Positions 17,357-26,178 of a stretch of 46,248 bases of DNA are shown piece by piece. The notes under the pieces are model-generated. The model saw only the letters and a list, made by a program, of their open reading frames with translations, was not told the DNA's origin and ran no database searches. The first letter of the stretch is position 1. The number at the start of each line of letters is the position of its first letter. Source of the stretch: an uncultured Roseburia sp. (GTDB lineage: Bacteria; Bacillota; Clostridia; Lachnospirales; Lachnospiraceae); the NCBI GenBank assembly GCA_910584215.1, contig CAJTYI010000013.1, positions 1 through 46,248 on the forward strand. The letters run 5' to 3'. The position numbers and the translations under genes are program-made.

Positions 17357-19234
17357 ATGAAGAAAATTTTTACCAAACGGCTTTCAATTTATATGGCAGC
17401 AGCATTTTTACTGACGATTTCGGCAATTTTTGTTTTGCAGACGATTATCACGCAAAAAAACAATACGGCGGCAAGCCGGAGTAAATTGCAGGATGTGAAA
17501 GAAAAACTAGAAGACAATGATGAGAATGTGAGACGGCTCAAGGATAATCTCAGTGAGGATAACTTGGCCAAGACGAGAGCCTTTGCAAGTATGCTGGCAA
17601 TGGACCCGTCGATTGCCAAAGACGCCGCCAGGTTAGCCGAAATCAAGGAAGAACTGCAGGTCAATGAATTACATATCATAGATGAAGAGGGTATTATCAC
17701 GAGCAGCACGATAGATTCTTATGTCGGCTTCGATATGAAGAGCGGTGAACAGTCCAACGCATTTATGGTGATTGTGGATGATCCGTCAATCGAGATTGCC
17801 CAGGAACCCCAGGTAAATGTGGCGGAGGGCATTGTCATGCAGTATATCGGTGTGGCGCGCAGCGATGCGAAGGGGCTGGTGCAGGTCGGCGTGCGGCCGG
17901 AAGTTTTGGAAAATATGCTTGCCAGTACCGGAATCGATAAGGTTTTGGGCAGCATGGACTACGGCAAGCAGGGATATATCTACGCCATTGACGCTGACGA
18001 CGGCACACTCCTGGCGCACAAGGACGCTTCCCTGATCGGAACGCCCGCTGTCTCGGTTGGTTTTCGCGAGAATTTTGCAGGGCATGGAAAAGCGGTGGTC
18101 AATGGAGTAAAAGGCTATTATTATGCGGAACAGTATGCAGATCAGGTGATCGGGACATTTATGCCGGCGGGGGAGTATTATGCGGAACGCCGCAATCAGA
18201 CAATGGTCGTAACCGTCAGTATCATTATTATTTTTGGCGTATTATTATTAATGATTAATCGTTTGGTAGATCAGAAGATTGTGCAGGGCATTGATAAGAT
18301 TTCTAACGCCATGAAAGCGATTTCGGAGGGAAATTTTGAAGTGACGGTAAATGAGCACGGCAATCCCGAGTTTTCTCAGCTCTCAGACAGTATCAACAAA
18401 ATGGTGGTGAGCATCGGGCAGAGCATGGAGGAAAATGAAAAACTTCTCAAGCACCAGAAAGAGGATATGGAAACAAACCGCACGCTGATACAGAATATCA
18501 AAAATGTTTGTGTGGATCTTGATCAGGTATCGGGAGAGACGCAGGAACATGCGGATAGTATTTATCACGGAACAGGAGAGCAGGAGCGGGCGGTAGAGGA
18601 TTTAGAGAAGATTATGGTTCGTCTTACGGAGGAACTCAACAACAGCGTGAGCACTTCCGCGGACGTGATGGCTGAGACCGGCCGTACCGTGGAGAAGATT
18701 CTCCGTACGCAGTCGCAGATGGATTTGCTCAAAGAATCGATGCAAAAGATTACCGATATGTCTATGGCGATCGAGACCATTATCAGCGAAATCAATTCCA
18801 TCGCGGAGCAGACGGACCTGCTCTCTTTGAATGCGTCCATCGAGGCGGCCAGAGCAGGTGAAATGGGCAAAGGTTTTGCTGTTGTGGCAACGCAGGTGGG
18901 AGAGCTTGCGGCCAGAAGTTCCCAGGCGGCGAGAGAGACGAATGAGCTTATCACCAATTCAATCAAAGCGGTGGAAAGCGGCAAAGAGATCACTGATCAG
19001 ACGGTGGAAGCGTTTGGCATTGTGGTGGGCAACATCGAAAAAACAAACAGGGATGTACAGCAGATGACCGACATGGTGCGGCGGAATGTGGATATCGTGG
19101 CCGATGCTGCCTCTAGGATGGGCAGAATCTCTGACGTTGTCGAAAAAAATGTGCAGATTTCCCACAATACAAAGCAGGTGTCTTCCAATATGGCCGATGT
19201 GGCCGGAAAGCTGTTAAAACTGGTTGAGGAATAG
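17357..19234 (+). CDS. Methyl-accepting chemotaxis protein
   Basis: A 625-residue transmembrane chemoreceptor. Layout: TM1 about residues 11-32; an extracellular ligand-binding region of about 250 residues with Cache-like features (LQVNELHIIDEEGIITSST, GYIYAIDADDGTLLAHKD); TM2 about 283-303; a HAMP domain; and a cytoplasmic signalling domain with the conserved hairpin tip EQTDLLSLNASIEAARAGE near residues 484-502. It senses an unknown small molecule and controls CheA/CheW; no CheA or CheW gene is in the window. AAGGAGA seven bases before the ATG supports the start. It is probably monocistronic: 176 AT-rich bases with no clear terminator separate it from the kinase gene. Confidence 0.96.
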   Translation: MKKIFTKRLSIYMAAAFLLTISAIFVLQTIITQKNNTAASRSKLQDVKEKLEDNDENVRRLKDNLSEDNLAKTRAFASMLAMDPSIAKDAARLAEIKEELQVNELHIIDEEGIITSSTIDSYVGFDMKSGEQSNAFMVIVDDPSIEIAQEPQVNVAEGIVMQYIGVARSDAKGLVQVGVRPEVLENMLASTGIDKVLGSMDYGKQGYIYAIDADDGTLLAHKDASLIGTPAVSVGFRENFAGHGKAVVNGVKGYYYAEQYADQVIGTFMPAGEYYAERRNQTMVVTVSIIIIFGVLLLMINRLVDQKIVQGIDKISNAMKAISEGNFEVTVNEHGNPEFSQLSDSINKMVVSIGQSMEENEKLLKHQKEDMETNRTLIQNIKNVCVDLDQVSGETQEHADSIYHGTGEQERAVEDLEKIMVRLTEELNNSVSTSADVMAETGRTVEKILRTQSQMDLLKESMQKITDMSMAIETIISEINSIAEQTDLLSLNASIEAARAGEMGKGFAVVATQVGELAARSSQAARETNELITNSIKAVESGKEITDQTVEAFGIVVGNIEKTNRDVQQMTDMVRRNVDIVADAASRMGRISDVVEKNVQISHNTKQVSSNMADVAGKLLKLVEE

Positions 19235-19410
19235 AGATTATTTATAGACTTTCATCACTGTCACATACCAATATTATTGAAATTTGCCCTGACGATTTCG
19301 TGTGAAATCATAAAATATGGTAGATTTTTTTAATAAAGTATAGTATATTAAAAATAATACAATTATTTTTCGTAAGTCTGCTGGTATGTGGCAGAGATGA
19401 GGGGATAAGG

Positions 19411-21921
19411 ATGCAGAATCATCATTACTACAAGGAAGAAATATTCTTTACCGAAGACAGCGGCATATTATTGGAAGAACATCAAAAAGGAATCATGGAC
19501 GCCTTGATCGGCAATATTGCAGTCGGTGTGATCGGAGGTTTCTATGAAGAGGGGTATCCAATCTATTTTATCAGTCGATTTGCTTTAAATAATATAGGAT
19601 ATTCTTTTGAGGAATTTATGGAGCAGACAAATGGATATTACCAGGAGGCGATCGTGCCGCGGGATTATCCTATTTTTTTGCATAACCGACAGGAGAATCC
19701 TGAGAAATACAAAGAGTACCGTCTTAGGCACAAGGACGGCAGGGAAGTTTGGGTGCATGAAACTTGCAGGAATTCGGCAGCGGCCGACGGCAGGAAGATA
19801 TGGATATGTACGGTGCGCCTGATCGATTCGGAGTATCGCAGCAATCAGTTAAACCGTCAGGCGTTTCATATGCTGCAGGACAGCTTTTTTCGGATCAGCG
19901 CGATTGACCTGCTGCAAAATTCCATTATCAATATGAAACTGATCGAAAGCGAGATTGAGGAAGAGGCTGTCTGTGAGGGGGACTATCAGAAAGTAATTGC
20001 CAATTGTGGGAAAAACCATGTGGCTCCGGAGGATCAGGATAAATTTATCGGTGTTTTATCGGCTGAGAATCTTCTCTCGGTGTTTGCCGACTCGAAAGAG
20101 CCGATCTCTATGAATTACCATCGTCTGGTAAACGGGGTTTTGACGTGGGTGCGATCTGAGATCGTGCCGGTGGACAATTTCGACGTTCATCCGGCCGTCA
20201 TGTGGTATGTGAGAAATATCTCCGAGGAGAAGGCGAGGGAAGCCGAGTATACGGACCGCCTGCTGAAAATGAATGCCGAACTGATACATACAAAAGAACA
20301 TTTGGAGGAGGCCAACCGCAGAGTGCAGGAGGCCAACGACAATCTACAGGAGGCTTATGAGACGGCAAACCGCGCTAGCAATGCTAAGACCGAATTTTTG
20401 TCTAAGATGAGCCATGATATCCGCACGCCGATGAATGCCATTCTCGGAATGATCGCAGTTGCGGAGATGCATATAGATGAGAAAGAGAGAGTTTTAGATT
20501 CGCTGCACAAGATTACCGTCTCCGGCAAGCATTTGCTGGGCCTTATCAATGAAATTCTTGACATGTCCAAGATTGAGAGCGGTAAAGTAAGCCTGACAGA
20601 GGACTGTTTTAATCTTTCTGATATGATTAAAAATCTGTTTACCGTGTTCCATTCCCAGATGGCGGCAAAGAATCTGGAGTATGCGGTCAGCATTGCCCAT
20701 CTCGAGCATGAAAATGTGCTGGGGGACGAACAGCGCCTGCAGCAGATTTTTATGAATATTATGGGCAATGCCATCAAGTTTACGCCCGAGGGAGGAAAGA
20801 TCTCAGTTTCGATTGCGGAAAAGGAGTCTGAGGTCAGCGGAAGCGGCTGCTATGAGTTTGTCTTTACTGATACCGGTATCGGCATGGAGCAGGAATATGT
20901 TGACAAGATCTTTGAGCCGTTTTCCAGGGCAAAAGATTCGCGAATTGATAAGATAGAGGGAACCGGACTTGGTATGAGTATCGCGGTCAATATTGCGCGC
21001 ATGATGAACGGCGATATCAAAGTGGAAAGCACGCCGGGCAAAGGTTCTAAGTTCAGTGTCAGCGTTTATCTGAAGCTGGATGATATCAAACCGGAGGACA
21101 TCGAGGCGTTTGCCAAGCTGCCGATCTTGGTAGTCGATGATGAGGAGGATGCCTGTGCGAGCGCCTGCGAGATGCTTGACAGCCTTTCCATGAAAGCGGA
21201 ATATGTCATGAGTGGAGAGCGGGCGGTAGAGAGGGTATTAGAGGCAAAAGACGAGGAGCCTTTTGCCGTTGTGATACTTGACTGGAAGATGCCTGGCAAG
21301 GACGGTTTGGAGACCGCCAAAGAAATTCGCCAGAAGGCGGCGGGGGATGTCCCGATTGTGATTCTTTCCGCTTATGACTGGTCGGATATCGAGCAGGAAG
21401 CGTTGGCTGCCGGTGTCAATGCATTTATCGAAAAACCGCTGTTTAAGTCCCGGCTGACGCATGTATTAAAACATGTACTTGGACTGGCGAAGGAGAAAAG
21501 ACAGGGGTCTAAGCTGGAGACATTTCAGGAGCAGGACTTTAGCGGCAGGCGTGTGCTTCTGGTGGAGGACAATGAACTCAATATCGAGGTGGCGAGTGAA
21601 CTGCTCGACGTGGTCGGGATACAGGTCGAGACTGCACTCAATGGAAAGGAAGCGGTAGAGAGAGTGCAAAATGCGCCTTCCGACTATTATGATATGATAT
21701 TTATGGATATACAGATGCCGCTGATGAACGGCTATGAGGCAGCCACTGCCATCCGCGCATTAGGGCGCAGTGATCTGTCTTCAGTTCCGATCATTGCAAT
21801 GACGGCAGATGCTTTTGAGGATGATATCAAGCGCTGCCATGCGGCCGGGATGAACGGACATATATCTAAGCCGGTAGATATTGCCAATTTGGAGCGTGTG
21901 CTCCGTGAGTGGATTGTGTAA
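19411..21921 (+). CDS. Hybrid sensor histidine kinase with two receiver domains
   Basis: 836 residues and no membrane segment, so cytoplasmic. The N-terminus holds PAS-like sensing regions (RHKDGREVWVHE is a PAS_3-type segment). A coiled coil (about 295-330) leads into HisKA with phospho-acceptor His335 in SHDIRTP, then a HATPase with NAIKFTPEGG and GTGLGMSI. Two receivers follow with phospho-acceptors Asp624 (ILDWKMPG) and Asp766 (FMDIQMP). The second has the usual phosphorelay-type layout; an Hpt partner is not encoded nearby. The signal and output are unknown; its position next to a chemoreceptor is suggestive only. AGGGG lies upstream of the ATG. A terminator follows at 21991. Confidence 0.95.
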   Translation: MQNHHYYKEEIFFTEDSGILLEEHQKGIMDALIGNIAVGVIGGFYEEGYPIYFISRFALNNIGYSFEEFMEQTNGYYQEAIVPRDYPIFLHNRQENPEKYKEYRLRHKDGREVWVHETCRNSAAADGRKIWICTVRLIDSEYRSNQLNRQAFHMLQDSFFRISAIDLLQNSIINMKLIESEIEEEAVCEGDYQKVIANCGKNHVAPEDQDKFIGVLSAENLLSVFADSKEPISMNYHRLVNGVLTWVRSEIVPVDNFDVHPAVMWYVRNISEEKAREAEYTDRLLKMNAELIHTKEHLEEANRRVQEANDNLQEAYETANRASNAKTEFLSKMSHDIRTPMNAILGMIAVAEMHIDEKERVLDSLHKITVSGKHLLGLINEILDMSKIESGKVSLTEDCFNLSDMIKNLFTVFHSQMAAKNLEYAVSIAHLEHENVLGDEQRLQQIFMNIMGNAIKFTPEGGKISVSIAEKESEVSGSGCYEFVFTDTGIGMEQEYVDKIFEPFSRAKDSRIDKIEGTGLGMSIAVNIARMMNGDIKVESTPGKGSKFSVSVYLKLDDIKPEDIEAFAKLPILVVDDEEDACASACEMLDSLSMKAEYVMSGERAVERVLEAKDEEPFAVVILDWKMPGKDGLETAKEIRQKAAGDVPIVILSAYDWSDIEQEALAAGVNAFIEKPLFKSRLTHVLKHVLGLAKEKRQGSKLETFQEQDFSGRRVLLVEDNELNIEVASELLDVVGIQVETALNGKEAVERVQNAPSDYYDMIFMDIQMPLMNGYEAATAIRALGRSDLSSVPIIAMTADAFEDDIKRCHAAGMNGHISKPVDIANLERVLREWIV

Positions 21922-21990
21922 AGAGAGATCAAGTGAGCCGTTTGCTTAGCGGTTTCATACGGTTGCATTGCATCATGGTATCAAACAAGG

Positions 21991-22017
21991 ACAGGCAGAG
22001 CAATATCTGCCTGTTTT
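21991..22017 (+). terminator. Intrinsic terminator after the hybrid kinase
   Basis: A perfect 9-bp stem (21991-21999 with 22006-22014), a six-base loop and a short T tract, 70 bases beyond the kinase stop codon. Confidence 0.8.
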
Positions 22018-22054
22018 CGTCTGTCCGCAGCGTGCAATTAATATGTATTCATTC

Positions 22055-22083
22055 TTTACAAAAAATGTGGAGAATGATAAAAT
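22055..22083 (+). promoter_or_regulatory. Promoter of the coiled-coil protein / pyrophosphatase operon
   Basis: TTTACA (22055-22060), a 17-base spacer and TAAAAT (22078-22083), followed by a leader of about 90 bases to the ATG at 22177. Confidence 0.7.
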
Positions 22084-22176
22084 AAAAGGAGATTGTCTAA
22101 AATAAGCAATGATAATGTAGAAAAAGCACATGGAAATTGGGACAGGATGTAGATTGTTCTGTAGGAGGAAGCCATT

Positions 22177-23463
22177 ATGCCAAGTTTATGGGAAGAGTTT
22201 TTGACCCAGATGAGTCCGAAAAAAGAAAGATACAGTAAACCCGCGGAGCGCGTCATGCGGCCGGCACATATACCTGACCAGCCCAGAACCAAAAAAGCGG
22301 AGGAGACGGCCATCTTGAGGGAAGAACTGCCCAAGGCGCAGAGGCCGCCGGAGACACCTGTTGCAAAGGCGGAACAGCTGGAGACTCCCGCGAAAGTGGA
22401 GGCATCTGAAGCGCCCGTTCCTGTGCAGCGTGCAGAAGAGCTGGTCGCGGTGACAGAACATGTACAGCCAGCAGTGGAACCGAGCGTGATGACAGGACAT
22501 GTACAGCCGGCCAGAGCAGAAGAGCCGGTCGCGGTGACAGGACACAGCCAGACAGACAGAGCAGAAGAACCGAGCGTGATGACGGGATTTGCGGTGCAAA
22601 GGCAGCAGGCTAAACGCACGCCAGGAGAGGAAAGGACAAGCACAGCAGTGGATAATGAAGCGGATTATTTATTGAGCCAGATTGATGAGTTTCGGGAGAG
22701 GGCAAAAAAGCTGCAGGAGCTGATGGCCTCTAAGGAGAGCAAGGCGCAGGAGCTGGAAAATATCGTCAGCGAGCGCGAAGTGCGGGCCAACGCTCTTGAG
22801 CAGGAGCTGTCGGAGCGGCAGGAGGCGGCAGACGGACTTTTATCTGATTTTACGCGCAAGGTGGATATATTGGCGGAAAGCGTTACGGATAAAATGGCGG
22901 ATATTGAGAACAATATCTCTAAACAGGTGGAGGGCGCTAAGGCTGCCAATGAGGCGCAGCTGGCAGAGAGCCGCCGCCTGAACGAGGAACAGATTGCCGC
23001 AAACAGACGTTTCTTTGAGGAGCAGACACAGGAAAATAAAAAGCTGTTCGAGGAGCAGATCGCGGTAAACCGGAAATTTTTGGAGGAGCAGACGCAAGAG
23101 AACAGGAGACTCTTTGACAGTCAGCTCTCTACGATTAAGCAGTCGCTTGAGGAGCAGGCGATTGCCAATAAGAAGCTTTCCGAGGGACAGATCGCAGAGG
23201 TGAAGACGCTGCTGGAGACGAATATGCCGCAGTTTGAGTCGATCAAGACAGAGCTTTCTGAAAAAGTCCACTCGGAAAATGTAAAGTGTTACCGCAACAT
23301 TCAGGATTTGTTTACGGAGTTTGATTCTAAGATTGAGAAGATGGACAACATGGAGCAGGATGTGGGAAGTGTGAAGAAGTATGTCAAATTATTGTCGTGG
23401 TTCTCCATCCTGGATTTTGTGGTACTGATTGCGTTTGTTTTGGTAGTGGTAGGGATATTCTAA
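22177..23463 (+). CDS. Tail-anchored coiled-coil protein with 11-residue repeats, function unknown
   Basis: 428 residues; I do not recognise a family. There is no N-terminal signal; a single hydrophobic helix (about residues 404-427, FSILDFVVLIAFVLVVVGIF) ends at the last residue, so the protein should hang from the membrane with its bulk in the cytoplasm. Residues 1-150 are low complexity and contain two imperfect copies of an AEEP-VAVTG / EPSVMTG motif. Residues about 160-250 form a coiled coil, followed by eight 11-residue (hendecad) units of the type EEQxxxNRRxF at residues 259-346. AGGAGG eight bases before the ATG fixes the start. Its stop is one base before the pyrophosphatase ATG, so the two are translationally linked. 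A scaffold or membrane-tether role is inference. Confidence 0.85.
   Translation: MPSLWEEFLTQMSPKKERYSKPAERVMRPAHIPDQPRTKKAEETAILREELPKAQRPPETPVAKAEQLETPAKVEASEAPVPVQRAEELVAVTEHVQPAVEPSVMTGHVQPARAEEPVAVTGHSQTDRAEEPSVMTGFAVQRQQAKRTPGEERTSTAVDNEADYLLSQIDEFRERAKKLQELMASKESKAQELENIVSEREVRANALEQELSERQEAADGLLSDFTRKVDILAESVTDKMADIENNISKQVEGAKAANEAQLAESRRLNEEQIAANRRFFEEQTQENKKLFEEQIAVNRKFLEEQTQENRRLFDSQLSTIKQSLEEQAIANKKLSEGQIAEVKTLLETNMPQFESIKTELSEKVHSENVKCYRNIQDLFTEFDSKIEKMDNMEQDVGSVKKYVKLLSWFSILDFVVLIAFVLVVVGIF
22951..23214 (+). repeat. Eight 33-bp units encoding hendecad coiled-coil repeats
   Basis: Eight consecutive 11-codon units, each close to E-E/A-Q-x-x-x-N-R/K-R/K-x-F/L (for example EEQIAANRRFF, EEQTQENKKLF, EEQIAVNRKFL). 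Units alternate, giving a higher-order period of 22 residues, as expected from duplication of a two-unit block. Hendecads pack as nearly straight or slightly right-handed coiled coils, unlike heptads. Confidence 0.85.
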
Positions 23464-23464
23464 T

Positions 23465-25120
23465 ATGGCGGCAGAGACGAAGAAAGTATGGGTGGTGGGG
23501 CATAAGAATCCTGATACGGATTCTATTTGCGCCGCCATTTCCTATGCATATTTAAAAAACCAGGCGAAGGATCGAGAGTATCTGGCAAAACGGGCCGGCG
23601 CAGTCAATGAGGAGACCCGGTATGTGCTGGATTTTTTTCAGGTGGAGGAACCTGAGCTTGTCACCTATGCGGGAGCGCAGATCAAAGATATCAGTATCCG
23701 AAAGACCGAGGGAGTCAGCAGTCAGATCTCTCTAAAGCGGGCGTGGGAGCTGATGAAAAAACTTGATGTCGTGACGCTTCCGGTCACCAACCGGTTTGGT
23801 AAGCTAGAGGGTGTGATCGTCACCAAGGATATCGCGACCTCCTATATGGATGTGTTTGATAACCGCGAATTATCCAATTCGCGCACGCAGTTTAAAACGA
23901 TCGCGGAGACGCTCGAGGGCTCGGTGCTTGTCGGGAACGAACATGCCTATTTTATGAAAGGCAAGGTGGCGGTTGCCACGTCGAACCCCGCATATATGGC
24001 GGATAACATCGAGAGGGATGATCTCGTGATCCTCGGGGACCGCGAGGAGGCACAATTGCAGGCGATCCGCTCCAACGCCAGCTGTATTGTCATTGGCGGC
24101 GGACTGAAGGTGGAGGACGAGGTAAAGGCGGAGGCTGCGAAAAAAGACTGTGTGATTATCACAACGCCGTTCGACACTTTTTCTGTTGCGCGTCTCATTA
24201 ATCAGAGTATGCCGATCAAACAGTTTATGACGAAACAGAATCTGATTACGTTTGATATCGACGATTATGTGGATGACGTGCGCGATACGATGTCGAAAAT
24301 TAGGCACCGTGATTTTCCGGTGCTTGGTGAAAACGGGAATTATGAGGGCATGATCTCCCGGCGCAATCTGATGAATATGCAGAAAAAACAGTTGATCTTA
24401 GTTGATCACAATGAAAAATCGCAAGCGGTCGACGGCATCGGGGAGGCGGAGATTTTAGAGATTATTGATCATCACAGGCTGGGCAGCTTAGAGACGATCT
24501 CACCGGTCTATTTCAGAAATCAGCCGTTGGGGTGTACCTCGACGATCATTTTTCAGATGTATCAGGAGAAGGGCGTTCAGATACCCCAGAGGATTGCGGG
24601 CCTGATGTTGTCGGCTATTATCTCGGATACGCTGATGTTTCGTTCGCCCACCTGTACGGCATTGGACAAAGCAGTGGCCCAAAAGCTGGCGGTGATTGCC
24701 AATATTGATATTGAGGAACATGCCAGAAATATGTTTCGGGCCGGCAGTGACTTCAAGGGTAAGACGGCAGAGGAGATTTTTTATCAGGATTTTAAGATCT
24801 TCCACACGGACGATTCCGATTTTGGCGTGGCGCAGGTCGGCGCAATGAGCCGGGAGGAGCTTGATCATGTGGCGCAGCAGCTGCGGCCGTTTTTGCGCCA
24901 GGTGCTCGGGGATAAGAAACTGGATATGGTCTATGTGCTTTTGACGGATATTTTGGAGGAATCCTCTGTCGTCATCTGTGACGGAGCAGATGCGGGCAAG
25001 ATGGTTGCCGGGGCGTTTGGTCTTAGGGAGGATGCGGAGGGCATGCTGCTCGAGGGCATTGTCTCGCGAAAAAAGCAGTTTATCCCGACGTTGATGAACT
25101 TTATGACAGAGAGGCAGTGA
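23465..25120 (+). CDS. ppaC: Manganese-dependent inorganic pyrophosphatase, CBS/DRTGG-regulated form
   Basis: A cytoplasmic family II pyrophosphatase (PPi to two phosphates) of the DHH superfamily, 551 residues. The metal-binding start GHKNPDTDS (His13, Asp17, Asp19) and the IIDHH motif (Asp335-His337) are intact, as is the C-terminal SRKKQ substrate motif. Between the two parts of the catalytic domain lie a CBS domain, a DRTGG domain and a second CBS domain (about residues 70-300), the long form known from Clostridium, which is inhibited by AMP/ADP and activated by ATP or diadenosine polyphosphates. Plain enzymes lack this 250-residue insert. It follows the coiled-coil gene by one base, with its ribosome binding site inside that gene, implying coupled translation. 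Confidence 0.96.
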   Translation: MAAETKKVWVVGHKNPDTDSICAAISYAYLKNQAKDREYLAKRAGAVNEETRYVLDFFQVEEPELVTYAGAQIKDISIRKTEGVSSQISLKRAWELMKKLDVVTLPVTNRFGKLEGVIVTKDIATSYMDVFDNRELSNSRTQFKTIAETLEGSVLVGNEHAYFMKGKVAVATSNPAYMADNIERDDLVILGDREEAQLQAIRSNASCIVIGGGLKVEDEVKAEAAKKDCVIITTPFDTFSVARLINQSMPIKQFMTKQNLITFDIDDYVDDVRDTMSKIRHRDFPVLGENGNYEGMISRRNLMNMQKKQLILVDHNEKSQAVDGIGEAEILEIIDHHRLGSLETISPVYFRNQPLGCTSTIIFQMYQEKGVQIPQRIAGLMLSAIISDTLMFRSPTCTALDKAVAQKLAVIANIDIEEHARNMFRAGSDFKGKTAEEIFYQDFKIFHTDDSDFGVAQVGAMSREELDHVAQQLRPFLRQVLGDKKLDMVYVLLTDILEESSVVICDGADAGKMVAGAFGLREDAEGMLLEGIVSRKKQFIPTLMNFMTERQ

Positions 25121-25130
25121 GCGGTCTGTG

Positions 25131-26012
25131 TTAACCGTGTTTTTTTAAATCTTCCCTGGGCGATACCCCATACTTTTTTTTGTAACTGCGGGAAAAGGTG
25201 GAGTAGTTGGGAAAGCCGCTCTCTTCACATGCCCGTGCGACGGGGATGCCGGAGAAGATCAGTTGTCTTGCCAGCTCTAAGCGCTTGGTCTCCACATAGC
25301 TGCGAATGGTGTAACCCGTCTGCAGTTTGAACATGTGCATCAGATAATAGCGGTTCAAAAAAAAGTGACCCGCGACGCTATCAATGGAAAACGGTTCTTT
25401 TAAATGCGCGTTCAGATAGGACAAGATGGAAAAGATTTTATCGTCGGATGGAGAATTTGGGATAAAATCAAGGCTTCGGTGAAGGGCGGCGCGGTTCAAC
25501 TGAATCATAAACTGAATGAATAGCGCTTCCTGTAAGAGCGCGCCTGCAAAGTCCGCGTCTTTGCGGCAGTGATCTAAAGCGAAGAGTATATTTTTGAGGG
25601 CGGTCCCATGTCCTGTGCGAAAGCGCAGGACATGGGATTTTTCCTGTTGTCCGCTTGGATCGCTCTTCCCGTAAGCGGTATGTGTGGCGGGCAAAAAACA
25701 TTGCAGCAGGTCGCAGTCTTTGGTGTGGAATGTTTCCAGATAGTCCGGGGAAATATAGAGTATGATGCGCTCATAGGGTGTAAGGTCGTGGATGAGCGGA
25801 CGGTGAATTTCTCCGGCGGAAATTAAAACGATATCGTCGGGCAGCAGACGGTAGGCGTTTCCCTCCACATAGTAGGTGACATCACCGCTGAGCATAATGA
25901 GGATTTTGTGAAAATTGTGGTAGTGGTAGCGGAATTCCCGCTGCGTCTGATCTTTGATATGGAAAATTTTAAAATTTTCGTTCAGATAACCGGTTTTTTG
26001 GTATTCGGACAT
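25131..26012 (-). CDS. AraC family transcriptional regulator with cupin sensor domain
   Basis: 293 residues. The N-terminal cupin-like domain (FRYHYHNFHKILIMLSG, then LLPDDIVLISAGEIHR) normally binds a sugar or similar effector; the C-terminal 100 residues are two helix-turn-helix motifs ending in the AraC signature (ARACEESGFPNYSTFSRSYKKKYGVSP). The start at 26012 (MSEYQKTG) has AAAGG upstream and lies downstream of a good promoter; a longer frame to 26102 would start upstream of that promoter. It is divergent from dapF and converges on the pyrophosphatase gene with only 10 bases between stops. Targets are unknown; sugar metabolism is typical for this type. Confidence 0.94.
   Translation of the reverse strand: MSEYQKTGYLNENFKIFHIKDQTQREFRYHYHNFHKILIMLSGDVTYYVEGNAYRLLPDDIVLISAGEIHRPLIHDLTPYERIILYISPDYLETFHTKDCDLLQCFLPATHTAYGKSDPSGQQEKSHVLRFRTGHGTALKNILFALDHCRKDADFAGALLQEALFIQFMIQLNRAALHRSLDFIPNSPSDDKIFSILSYLNAHLKEPFSIDSVAGHFFLNRYYLMHMFKLQTGYTIRSYVETKRLELARQLIFSGIPVARACEESGFPNYSTFSRSYKKKYGVSPREDLKKHG
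25604..25642 (+). terminator. Terminator-like hairpin inside the AraC-type gene
   Basis: A perfect 12-bp inverted repeat (25604-25615 with 25626-25637), a 10-base centre, then five T on the plus strand only. It lies within the minus-strand regulator gene, where it encodes part of the linker after the cupin domain. Because no terminator exists between the convergent pyrophosphatase and regulator genes, it is placed to stop plus-strand read-through from the pyrophosphatase, about 480 bases past its stop. Confidence 0.6.
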
Positions 26013-26046
26013 AGCGCCGCCTTTCAAAATGCAAATATTTAGGAGA

Positions 26047-26075
26047 AGCATAACATAAGAAAGCACTATTTGCAA
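26047..26075 (-). promoter_or_regulatory. Promoter of the AraC-type regulator
   Basis: On the minus strand, TTGCAA (26070-26075), a 17-base spacer and TATGCT (26047-26052). It ends 34 bases upstream of the ATG at 26012 and stands back to back with the dapF promoter. Confidence 0.7.
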
Positions 26076-26094
26076 TGTTTTAAACATAAAATCG

Positions 26095-26124
26095 TGATAC
26101 ATTTTGAATAGTGTCTGCTATAAT
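26095..26124 (+). promoter_or_regulatory. Promoter of the dapF-murE-dapA operon
   Basis: A consensus TATAAT (26119-26124) with TG one base upstream (extended -10) and a weak TGATAC (26095-26100) 18 bases away. The gap to the regulator promoter is about 20 bases, so the AraC-type protein could act on both directions. Confidence 0.6.
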
Positions 26125-26178
26125 AATAGAAGATACAAAGGAGTGAAAGACGGAACTTATTATTAAGGAGGTACGTTT

